This document shows, one piece after another, positions 1 through 11,040 of a stretch of DNA of 64,000 nucleotides. Source of the stretch: Heracleum sosnowskyi (lineage: Eukaryota; Streptophyta; Magnoliopsida; Apiales; Apiaceae); NCBI GenBank assembly GCA_030848705.1, contig CM061244.1:48029190-48093189 (forward strand). The letters are read 5' to 3'. The notes beneath the pieces are model-generated. The model searched no databases, was not told the origin of the DNA, and worked only from the letters and a program-made list of their open reading frames with translations. Each line of letters begins with the position of its first letter. Within the stretch, counting starts at the first letter, position 1. A program made the position numbers and the translations under genes.

Positions 1-90
1 GGTAATTAAGTAAATATCATATAGTACCGTACAAAAAAATATGTACCAAAAGTTTTAATGTTTCGGTTTTAATAATACTAGTTTTATCTC
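1..90 (-). mobile_element. Helitron-family 5' end, truncated by window edge
   Basis: Read on the minus strand, this stretch carries a variant of the leader found at the 5' end of the other Helitron-like elements in the window (tattaaaaccgaaacatt followed by aaaacttttgg; compare 10217 and 33993). The element body lies outside the window. No coding sequence is present. Assignment rests on similarity to those copies only. Confidence 0.45.
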
Positions 91-1336
91 GTGGAATGCA
101 TGGATCCATAATTTTTTTAATTATGATGTAAATGTGTTTTTATTATATTTTGAGGCTAAGTAATGCAAATTAAGTCATAAAATCCGGCTTTGAAACTTAA
201 ATTATGGTATTGGGTCTTGAGATGCATATTATAAATAAAAATAATTAAGGGTAATTAATTAAAGAGAATTATGCACCTGATGACCTCAGACCTCAGGGTT
301 GTGTGCTTCAGGTTATAACATGGTCTCGTATAAATACATAAGGGTAGAATTGTAGATGTAGGATGAGTTTTTAATATCGAGAACTTACATGAGGTCATCC
401 TTCATATATTTTTGTCAAAATAAAATGTTAATTTTAATAGATTAATGGGAAATTTTGATATAAAACTATTACGATAATTATATATCATATGTTGTAATTT
501 ATTATCATATGTTGTAATTTATCACAAAAGTAATAAATTTATATCATAAAATTTATAAATTATAATTTAATATTATCTGTTGACCATTAAACTAATATAA
601 GTAATTTTTTACAAAAATAAAAATTGGAGCTTGATATTGTAAAATTCACAAGGGGTATAATTTATTATTATACACTAAATAATTTATAGCATTTTCATCC
701 TTGAACTTGCTTAATTTAGTCTTGTATTTAGACGATAAACATGTAGGAGGTTGTGTTTTGTTTTATTTTTCAAAGTTGAGGGATGCAAAACACAATTTAT
801 GAAACTAAATATACATAATTGCATTTGATCAAAAATTAAGGGATGCAAAATGCAAATAACTCAATTATGAATGATGAATCAAAACTAAAAAAGCCTTGTT
901 TGGCAAATGGTTTAAAGTTTAAACCTCCATTCTGGAGGAAGAAGTGTATAATATATCTTCTACAACCATATTGAGCTAGCAAATAGAAACCTAAGGTGAA
1001 GTACACGGGTATTAGTTTTTAAGATATGAAACTTGCAAATATTTACATACAAATTATCTGTGTGGTTCTTCTGCACCACATTTCAATTACCCCCATTTCT
1101 TAGATGTCCTTTTGTAATGGGGCATATCTACTGTCTGTACAAAATGCCCCGCATGCCTAAGCAGCAATCAATGTGTATCTATAATTTTCACATATCTTCC
1201 ATCCAGAGGCACCTGTTTACTTCGACTTCAGTTCTTAAAATGAGCATCCTTTCTTTTAAGCAGCGTCTGCCACTCTATCATTCCAATATAATCTGATTTG
1301 CTAGCTGCTTCGTGAAATTGATCAAAAGCATGCACC
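91..1336. other. AT-rich intergenic DNA and 3' flank of the host gene
   Basis: No open frame here resembles a protein. A 20-bp direct duplication (core catatgttgtaattt) lies at about 483-522. The right end, up to the stop codon at 1337, should hold the 3' UTR of the minus-strand gene; I could not pick a convincing polyadenylation site. Confidence 0.5.
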
Positions 1337-4101
1337 TCAAAGCTGAGATGTGTTTTTATCTTTGAAGGGGCCGGATTCTTGAAAAAGTTTTGTGACCAGC
1401 TCAACCTGTAAAATAATGCAGTTTCACGGATTTGAGGCATATCAATAGTTTCAAATGCCATGTGACCATGTCTAAGCAGGAACATGTGTGGAATATATAT
1501 CAAAGTCAGTGTCAAGCACTTGATCTCCCCCACCCCGTACGGAACATCCATTTGGGCCACTATTAGCTTTCTCCATAACAGCTAAACATAATGTAGTCGG
1601 TCATGGTTCTGGACCATCTAATAATGAAATGACAGAAAACTGGGTATAACTCTGAATTTAAAACACCCATGTGGTATAACGAGCAGAATATTAAATAACT
1701 TATAAGAAAGATGAACTCTGGATACTTTTTAAGCTGAAATGTTTCGTCGGTTCTCTTAAAGGTGAAAACGGACTGTTGCATAACCCTGGTGAACCAAAAT
1801 ACAGATACGGGAGTTCCCAAATTTTACTTCTGAAATCTCTTAAAGTTAAAATCTTTAAATAATTTAATCACCTGAGCTGTTTCACGAGCCAAAAAGTCTC
1901 CAAGAACTCGTCTAAAACCTTCATCTAATATATAATGGCAGCTGTATGTTGTTACCGGCAGATAACCCCTCTGAATTTTGTGCTCACCTTGAGCTCCCGC
2001 TTCTACTTTGTCAAGATTAAGCTCTATAGCAGCTTCTATTGCCTGTGATAGAATTGTGAAGTAAATCAAGGCTCAGCAATAAACATCTGTCATTTATCAG
2101 CAAAGAATGTCAATCTAAAAGAATAGTAATTCATAACAGAATCAGCCCATTACCATCTATGTCCACAATTCTCAAATTTAATCCTCAGTACAGTACTTTA
2201 TCCTCATTAACACAAGTATCTTCTGAGGTGAAATAATAAAGAGCTCAATACCAACAGAAAGAATGAGAATGCCTTTATTGTTTGTGGGATGCCAAAATTT
2301 CTCAAAAAGATGCATAGGAACATGAACAATATAGTCTAATATACAAGACATGAATATTCGGTGTAAGTGGAACCCAGGCCATTAACTATTTTAGGATATG
2401 AATTATTGATATTGAGGTCCAGCATCATCAGTCAGGTAACAGTGCCACACATAATTTTATTAAGAGGCTAAACAGACCTGGTAATAACATGCTTCAAAAT
2501 GCAAACTTGGATAGTACACATGTGGCAGACATCCCCATAATCGTCCAAATAAAGTATCTCCTCCAATAAGGTTTAGTGCTCCAGCAACTATTTCATCTCC
2601 TTCTTCAGCAACAATGAGTAGTACTTGGTCTCCCATCCTTGAACCTATGCTGTGAAAGAACTCCCTTGTAAGATATGCGGTACCCCACCTGTAGATTAAC
2701 AATAAAAATACCAACTCAGCTCTAATGATTAGATTACCATTTTGTTTTGTTTATACAGCTATTAAAAGCAATAGGAAGCATGCACCAAACTTGTTATCTG
2801 TTGTGTTCCTGTAGAACTTATAGAATGTATCCCAGTGCTTAGCCTGCAAATGCATGAAAATAATGATACAAGGGCTTCTAATAATTATTCATAAGAAGGA
2901 ATCTCATGGCTATGAATTACAATAAAAACACAACTACATCTATTTCAGAAAGGGAGTCTGATTCAGAAAAGCCTCTTTTAGAAACTTGCAACATACAACT
3001 GTAAACTTGCCAGTTAACGTAAGACAAGAATATCGAAGTACTAAATTTACAGTTGCGTTTTCGCAGAAAGAAGCACAAGAAACCACAACACTGCTAGATG
3101 TCAAAATAAATGAAACAGTGGACCACTGCTCAATTACTCTAAATTGCACATATCACATAAATGAAAAACAATTCACATTTATGACTATGCAGAAAAAGAA
3201 TTAAAAAAAGCAAGCACATGTTATTACCTTGATCTCATGACCTCTTAGGCGTTTCATAGTTAAATTTTGGGCAGGAATCTGAAGAAAAAGGAAGCTTAAT
3301 CACATAACTAGCAATGCCTGTGGCTGGATCAGATTCAATTCACACCCTCTACCCTTATCATGATCTTAGCTATGCAGAATCAACGAAAACACAAGGAAAG
3401 AAAGAAGACATCATTAATCTACATGATAAATACCTCACTCTTAGCTCTTATATCAATACATATTTTTTTTCATATTAGCACTCTAGGCAGTTGCACAGTA
3501 ATCTAGACTCCTATTACATTTATAATAGAATCTCTCTTTAAGAAAAAGGAGAAAAGCCCCTTTTTGGCACTATTGGTATTGGGGAATAAAATTCCCAAAA
3601 TGGAACAATTCAAAAATAAGGCCCTTTGTGGCACACATGAACGGAAGACCGAGTTTGCGCTTTCAATGAGTATTTTTGATACACTGGTGATGCTAGCGGG
3701 ACCACCCAGAAGTGCTTTTTTCCCCTTTAAAAGAGAGTGACACTGTAGTACTGTACAACTGCTGCACAATTATTGAAGCAGAGAGGCACGTGGGTTGGAC
3801 CCACCATATGCAGACCTTGATTTGTAAATGATAGGAAACGCAGTATAAGTTCACATTGCTGTACATAACGCCAGAAAGCCTGCTTTGTTTCTTTCTGTAG
3901 ACGCAGATCGAAATCGGGTTTTTTTACATTATCAAAGTTGTGGATATAAATGCTCGCCATAGCGTTTCTGAAAAACGTGGATCTAAGAAGCGTTTTTTAG
4001 TGACAATAAGGGCCATTTCTCCAAATTGTGCCATTTCAGGCATCATTTTTCAGAATTGTGCCATTTGGGGCCAACACCCAAAAAAAAGGGCAATAAAAGT
4101 C

Positions 4102-4156
<55 letters not shown>

Positions 4157-7100
4157 CTGTATCAGCTTATAAGAGTTTTTACCCTTATCTTAAAATGTTA
4201 AACTTTGACTATCTCTTGGTTAATATCAGCTAGGAGGGCCATCTCTATTTAACTACGTTTCAGGAAGTATATTACTACTTGCGAGTTACACAAAACAGGC
4301 CTACAGATTTGATATCATCCGGAGCATTATTTCCAAGTATGAAAAGTATTATCTTCATGAATTTCCCCCAAGGTCATACCTTATCACAATTTCATTTTAT
4401 ATCTTCAGTAAATTCATTATTTTAAATGCTGCGTCACGAGACTAAACAAAAAATGTACATGTAGAACAATACCTTATACGAGACATACCCAAAAGGGAAA
4501 GTGTCACAACATATAGTGTAATGGTTTTACGAAAAAGAGAAGCATAAAAACAAAGAGTATGAAAGAAGTATAGTTCAAATCTCATGGTTTTTTAAACCAC
4601 TATCCTAATTCTGGACATCATTGTCGGTAAACATAGGGACGGAATATTCCATGATAAAATGACTTACTATTTTACATTTTATTAGTGAGGATATTGATAC
4701 ATGCACCAGTTTTGAATTTATGTGAAAACAACTATGTCCTTGTCCACTATTATATGTAAATCTTGGACCTGGTTACACAATTGAAGCAATATACATCCAT
4801 TAACACAAAACTAGATATGTGCACATGCCTCGAAATCTAAAGATTTCAACCATCTTAGAATACTTTTTTAAGATTAATTTCTGAACTAAAACCAACAAGC
4901 TTGGGATAATAAAGAGGTTAATAGCACCACATCCTTTTTTTGTGAGGCTTTCGAGAAGGAACTTAGTTTCACACGTGAGGGAAGACTAACCTTTTTACGC
5001 TCTTGACGTATATTTTTTCTTTTACTTTGCTTCATGTCTTTCAGAAAATCATCAAAGCTGTGCCATAAAAATAGGGGATGAAATAGTTGTATACCAAGAC
5101 AAGTAAACACCAAAGTCATATACATTTGCAATCATAATACAAATTATTGATGTGCCTAAACATCATTTACTGATAAGCATATAGACTTGAATAATACTCT
5201 AAAGGAACCATAATGACTAAATAGTTCAGTATAAACTGAAGATGACAGCTGCTCAAAAACTTCAGGTTCGGTCTCAGATAGATCAATTCACTACAATGTG
5301 GAAAATTATTTATTAAAATACAATAGAAGAGACTGGTTGAATTTAAGTAACACAATAAGTTAATTTAATTAAGTCGATTTGTTTGTGTACTTACACACAA
5401 ATGGACTTGGTATGCAGCGAGAGCGTAAGAGCTTAGACTTTCTGCTAAAAATGGAACATATACATACATTAGTAGATGACTTCATAGATGTACGCACATT
5501 TACTTACTTTCTATAGTTACGGTTTTTCCAGTGATACTGCATTCCAGTCCTTTGAAGAAAACCTTTTTCCTTCAGTTTGTGCCACTCATTTTCTGATGGA
5601 AAGGTAATGTGCAGCGAGGAAACTTGAAACTGTTAAAACAGAATTTACAATTACTGATCGGGATAACCTGTTAGAACGAGATATTGAAGATATAAAATCC
5701 TGGAAATTAAAACAAAGTAAGTTTTTTTCTTGATATAAAAAACAAAGTACTTTTTTAGAAGCAATTAATCACCTAATTTCTTTCCTATCTTGTGATAAAT
5801 TATAAAAACTACTGAAACATAATAAAGACACTGGTGAAGGATGAGCAAAAGGATACTATGTTCTCTTCCCGCCACAAACAACTTGATCCCTATATATTGC
5901 TTTTCGGAAAAGGTTACAAAATCCAATCACAGTACATCCACTAACAGATTAATTGGGCTATCCATCTGGCGCGGTGTATATCTTCATGTGACCTTTTAGA
6001 ACTGGCTATATCTTGTCGAGCTTCCTCTTCTTTCTCGAAAATATCATTATTAAAAATGTGACCAGAACTTGGTCTTTAATAATTGCTGTCTAGCTCTCCG
6101 TGATGAGTGATGATTAGAACTCTTTCCTTTTCTAAGGTTTGAAAAATCTTAGGCTCCGTTTGTTTCCTGGATAATATTCCGGTGTTTGTTTGGGCTCTGG
6201 AAAATATTTTCCAGGAAAATGTCTTTTTTGTGTTTTTTTGATATTCTGGACATTATTTTTGAATTAATCATACAACCATTCATTCCAATTTTTGAATTTG
6301 ATAACTCTTTCCTCAGAAAAATAATGAAAATTGAAACACAATATTTTAAATATAAATAAAACAGAATTATTCATTAATGAAATCACTCTTTTAATATTTC
6401 TCGTACAAAAATATTAAGAAATGATAACCTTCTAATCTTTTTTAAATATTTGCAACAGCCTTAAACAAAAATTATACATGCTAAAAAGATAGTTAAAGGG
6501 AAAAATAATTGAATATATCCAATACCTTGACTGCTAAGTCCTTCAGAGCAGATACTAAAACATCAAATACTTGATCCTTATATGGATTGTCCCGAACCAA
6601 GATCCTTGGCCCAGTTACTGGAGTGAATGGTACACAACACTGAAACTTCGGATAGTACCTTGCACCATAACTATAGTAGGCGTCTGCCCATGAATGATCA
6701 AAAACATACTCACCATAAGAATGGCTGCAAAGTTGCAAAAAATGAAGGTGAGCTAATTGCGAAGCATGTAGAGAGATTTAAATACAAGGAAATCAGGTGC
6801 AAACCTTTTAAGGTAAAGTGGAACTACACCTAATATATTATTATGTTCATCCCGAGCAATGATGTGCTGCGGTATCCATCCTGTTTCCTGAATATAAATA
6901 CAGGCTCAATTCAAATAAGAAGATCAAGTACCAGAAAAAGCTTTTAGTCCTAAACAAGCTTCACCTGTTTTGTTTTTAATTAATTCACCAAAAAACTTAT
7001 AAATATAAAAAACCTACTATTCAAAATCAGATGTCTACTACAAATACTAATATGTAGGGAAAATAAATTCTTTCATCCTCAAACTATATGTTGTTTTTGG

Positions 7101-9109
7101 TCTAGGTCCCTGAACTATACGAAAAAATATTACGGTACCTAAACTTTTACAATTTCTGATTGAGATCCTTCCGTCTATATTTGACTAACAGCCGTTAGTC
7201 TTTGCTGATGTTTAAAATGAAAAAAAAAAACATGTGTTGGATGCTTATTGGCAGATACGTGTCAATGTTAAGTCACATGATATGCTCATGATATTTTATT
7301 ACTGTTAGTAGCAATATTACATACAATCATCTGTATATACATAGCAATTGGGTATTAGGGTTCTTACATAAAAATTGGGGATTTCAATTTGTGATTCATT
7401 AGGATGAAATCGAGTACAAGCAACAACACAAGTCCTCATAAAATTGTCGAATTCGACTTTTAACGATGCAAATTGATTGACTACTCAAAAACCCCAACTC
7501 CCTCCTCCTTAAAACCCTAATATAGACTAACGACCGTTAATCAAATATAGATGGAAGGGTGTCAATCAGAAATTGTAAAAGTTTAGGTATCGTAATATTT
7601 TTTTGTATAGTTCAGGAACCTAGACCAGAAACAGCGTATAGTTTAAGGACGAAAGGATTTACTTTCCCTAATATGTACCTAAATACTGAATCAAGTACAA
7701 AATATATAACTCAGTTGATGTACTGAGAAACAAGTTAAATTGATGGCTGCACATATAGAATGTCCCATATTAGAGAGCATAATCTCCACGAAATCTATCC
7801 AAAAGCTGATACCGTTTCTATTATGTTTTTTGTAAAATGCAAGTGAAGCAAATTCATTTAAGAAATATCTTGCCTCCAGAAAATAAAAGCAAAATATTAT
7901 CGATAATCATATCTATCAACACATTTTCCACAGCCAAAGTAATACGTAGTGCTCACGTTTGCTCTTATAAAATGGAAAAATGAAAATTTCAAACATATTT
8001 TCTGCTTTCATGCAGCTATATATATGTGCAGTTCCATTCATGAGCAATAAAGATTAGTCAATAAAGCAAAGGAGGTAAATCGCCTTTGCTCACCTTTACA
8101 GCGGAACCCGACTCCTCTAAGCTCAAAAGAAAATTATGTGTCAGAAAAGGATTAAATTGTTTGGGTCCTGTAGCATCAAGACTGCATGCATCCCAATCAT
8201 CTGATGAAACCTCTGAAATTGAAGAAACCACTGAAACTGATACCTTTGTAATGTTTTCAGATTTTTTCGAGTCTCCCTGATATAAAAGAAATACAATGTG
8301 CAACATCAGCAACAAAACAAATCCAGACTTAGTTTCTATAATTTGGCCAAGTTGCACACAAGCTACCACAGATTTCCAATAACAAATATGATACCTCAGA
8401 GTATATCTCTGCCTGCATGAAATCCGGCAATGAAAGACTCATTTCAGATCGTGCCACTTCCTTTTTAGGTCCCCAGAAAAGTGCCGTCACTCTACCTCTT
8501 TTAACCGAATCTCGGAAACATTTTCCGTGCTTCGGTTTTCCCTACCATCCACAAACCAAATTTTTTTCATTAATTCTAATAAAAATCAATCAAATGGAAA
8601 ATCACATGCCCATAACCCAGAATTCATTCTATCAAATTTACCTTAATAGTATAACTATAAACCCCAACATATACTCATATGGAAAATAAACACAATTTCA
8701 CCATAGCAATAGTTTCATTGACACAAGCTACAAAAAATGCCACCAAATTAACAAAACCCAAAAAACAGGATTCCTATTAAAAATTACAAATGCCCCCATA
8801 CATTTGATACCAAAACTTTCTAAAAATAATAACCAATATAATCAAGAACCAAACTTTATAATAAATATACTCTGTGATTAAAAGAACAAACAAAATTCTC
8901 ATGACCCAGAACAATTATACACCTCAAAAATCAAAATATAGGATAAAAGGGCAACCAAAATAATAAATACCCAGAACATATATACACTCATAGTTACTAA
9001 ATAAATCTAAATATGAATTTTTTAATGATATTTTTGAGAAGTAGATGCTTACCAGACGAGGTTGATTGAAGCCCGAAAATGGAGAGACAGCAGCCATGGC
9101 CACTGCCAT
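1337..9109 (-). CDS. FemAB-like (PF04339, formerly DUF482) GNAT-fold protein, 12 exons
   Basis: Exons on the minus strand: 9109-9053, 8541-8395, 8276-8094, 6887-6805, 6724-6526, 5629-5508, 5057-4991, 3278-3228, 2843-2791, 2688-2478, 2042-1872 and 1405-1337. All junctions are GT-AG and phases join cleanly into 470 residues. Family signatures in order: WDAC near residue 96 and NPFLTHNFL; GVVPLYLKSHSYGEYVFD near 149-166; PFTPVTGPR ending at 197; KRKNIRQERKK at 276-286; GAQGEHKIQRGY near 408-419; ESGPFKD near the C terminus. Plants and many proteobacteria share this fold. The biochemical role in plants is not known to me. The short alanine/serine N terminus could begin a plastid transit peptide (inference). 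The start is the first of two close in-frame ATGs (9109, 9097); an ATG at 9166 is also in frame but lies in a low-complexity stretch. This appears to be the only functional host gene in the window. Confidence 0.9.
4109..4152. repeat. (AT)n microsatellite in intron 7
   Basis: A nearly pure AT dinucleotide run lies in the longest intron of the FemAB-like gene (4990-3279). It should be length-polymorphic. Confidence 0.95.
7057..7668. mobile_element. MULE-type MITE in intron 3
   Basis: The two ends are inverted repeats of about 147 bp starting GGGAAARTAAATYCTTTC. They are flanked by a perfect 9-bp duplication, TAATATGTA, at 7048-7056 and 7669-7677. A 9-bp duplication with long terminal inverted repeats is the Mutator-superfamily signature. 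There is no coding capacity. It lies in intron 3 (8093-6888) of the FemAB-like gene, clear of the splice sites. Confidence 0.9.
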
Positions 9110-9344
9110 GCCCAAAAGTTTAAAGCTTGAGCTCAACTTCTTGTTTACAGTGATATATAGGGACACAATATCAGTTGTATAAAAGTTAAATTAAAATTTC
9201 TTGCACACACACTTAAATCTGTTTGTTCTTTGCTTCCTGACACACACAGTTGCTGACATTTCACATTGTGTTTTAAGATTTTTTCATCTTTACATATTTT
9301 CTTTAAAAAATCAGAAAAATAAAATAATATTTGCAAACTACGTT
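9110..9344 (-). promoter_or_regulatory. Upstream region of the FemAB-like gene
   Basis: This is the proximal 5' flank of the minus-strand gene. On the minus strand a TATA-like ctatatatc lies near 9155-9163, close to the ATG at 9109, and cttttatac lies near 9178-9186. Either could be the core promoter, but the sequence alone does not decide. Helitron-derived repeats begin just beyond, so the non-repetitive promoter is short. Confidence 0.35.
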
Positions 9345-10216
9345 TCTATTTAAAAACGAAACATTAAAAAAAGTTCTTGTAGTCGGTTTGTAGTCTGATC
9401 CTCCGTAATCCAATCTCTAACCGTTAGATCTTTTAAATTAAATTAATAAGAGCCATTAGATATATATTACTAAATATTTTTTTGGTATGTTGTGATTTTA
9501 CTTAATTGCCCTTATTTAATTGTATTTCGTGTTTTTACTTAATTACCCTTACTTATTTATAAAAAATATTATTAAATAATAATATTACCCATTTATAACC
9601 AATTACCTTTTACACCTAAAATATATTTTTTTTTTATTTTTTCTGAAAAATTCCCTTACTTTTTCAAAAATATCACGGACAATTATCTTTTTTAACAAAA
9701 ACATATAAGTTTTTTATTTTTGTTTACTAAAACCTCTCCTTTTCCAAAAATATTACAGACAGTTTCATTTATTAAATTAAAATAATAAAATAATAATTGT
9801 TAATAACTAACCAATTACCTATTTTAACCAAAGTGTATATTCTTTTTTATATTTTCTAACTAAAATTTTTACTTTTCTATTTTTTTCTAACTAAAACATC
9901 TCATTTTCCAAAAATATCACGGGCAGTTCTTTTTAATGAAATAAAATAATAATATTTATAATTACTAATAACTAACCGATTAGCTTTTTTTTCTCAAAGC
10001 GTATATTCTTTTTTATATTTTCTAACTAAAATTTTTCCTAAGTAAAATCTCACATTTTTCAAAAATATCACATGCAATTTCATTTAGTAACATAAAATAG
10101 TAATATTATAAATACTAATAATTAACCGATTACCTTTGTTAGCCAAAGCGTATATTATTTTTTATATATTTTAACTAAAATTTCTCATTTTCTAAAATTA
10201 TCGCAGACGATATCTA
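9345..10216 (+). mobile_element. Decayed Helitron-family element with imperfect internal repeats
   Basis: It begins with a degraded copy of the family leader (aaaaacgaaacatt, then cttgtagtc and gatcctcc). It continues with about five imperfect tandem units of roughly 135-170 bp, each holding a motif like ccaaaaatatcacgggcag (near 9665, 9738, 9909, 10059, 10193) and an ttttctaactaaaa segment. The same units recur at 30.4-31.1 kb and 33.6-34.2 kb. No protein is encoded. Confidence 0.5.
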
Positions 10217-10457
10217 TCTATACTATACAATTATATAATAGCCGAAACATTGAAAGTTTTGATTTCAGTTTTCGGTAATTTATTCTATTTAATCTATATA
10301 TCTGAACAATTATATAATAGCCGAAACATTGAAAGTTTTGATTTTCGATTTTCTCACATATATAACATAACTACAAACTCTTCTAATTATACTTTACTTA
10401 GAATTCAAAAACACGATCTTTTTTTAGAAAATATTTACATTTTTATTTATATATATT

Positions 10458-11007
10458 TGATATGGGCTAAAAATAACCCTAGAAATATAATTAATGACGT
10501 ATTAATTAGACCTAGATTGGTCCAAGAGTTAAGCCCAATTAATGAGGCCCCGAAACCCTAATTATTTATTAATTTCGTAATTAATAAAAAGGGAAAATCT
10601 ACAGCTTATAAAAAGAGTCCAAAGTGTGATAAATTCTTCAGAAAGTCTGCCTCCGACAAAGAAGGATCTAGAATCTCAATCAAAGGAAATAACTAGTCAC
10701 AGTCCTTATCCTACGATAAGGAAAAGACTTGCCCACCAAGAAATACAATCCTTATCCACCGTCAAGAAGGAGACTTATTCGCTAAGTCTCCCAAACATAC
10801 CCTAAATACAAGGCTCTTAACGCCTATATAAAGGACCTGTTCCTTCAATCAGAACTACGTTTTTTGGCTTGATTCTCAATTACGAATTGAGATACGTAGG
10901 CATCTTGTGAGGACAGCTTTAGTCACGAAACACGAGAACAACCATTAAAGCTCGAAGCTCTCTAACCCTAGCATTAAATTCGAAAGCACAGTTTTTATTC
11001 CACAACA
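10458..11007 (+). repeat. 5' LTR of the gypsy element
   Basis: 550 bp with TG...CA ends, closely matching the 3' LTR at 17343-17892 with scattered single-base differences (for example TGATATGG against TGACATGG at the start). A TATA-like tatataaa lies near 10823-10830. Confidence 0.93.
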
Positions 11008-11009
11008 TT

Positions 11010-11027
11010 TGGCGCCGTCTGTGGGAC
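11010..11027 (+). other. Primer-binding site of the gypsy element
   Basis: TGGCGCCGTCTGTGGGA starts two bases after the 5' LTR. This PBS type is common in plant Ty3/gypsy elements. The matching tRNA was not checked. Confidence 0.8.
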
Positions 11028-11040
11028 GACAACATCAACC

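Noticed and set aside
1228..1820. Two minus-strand open frames (110 and 85 codons)
   Set aside because: They overlap the last intron, last exon and 3' flank of the FemAB-like gene in other frames; the true last exon is 1405-1337.
3540..4095. Possible inverted-repeat transposon in intron 7 (ggcacaattc-like words on both sides)
   Set aside because: Ends are only weakly similar and I found no target duplication.
6150..6420. ggctccgtttgtttcctgg, resembling a MITE end in intron 5
   Set aside because: No matching second end or duplication was found.
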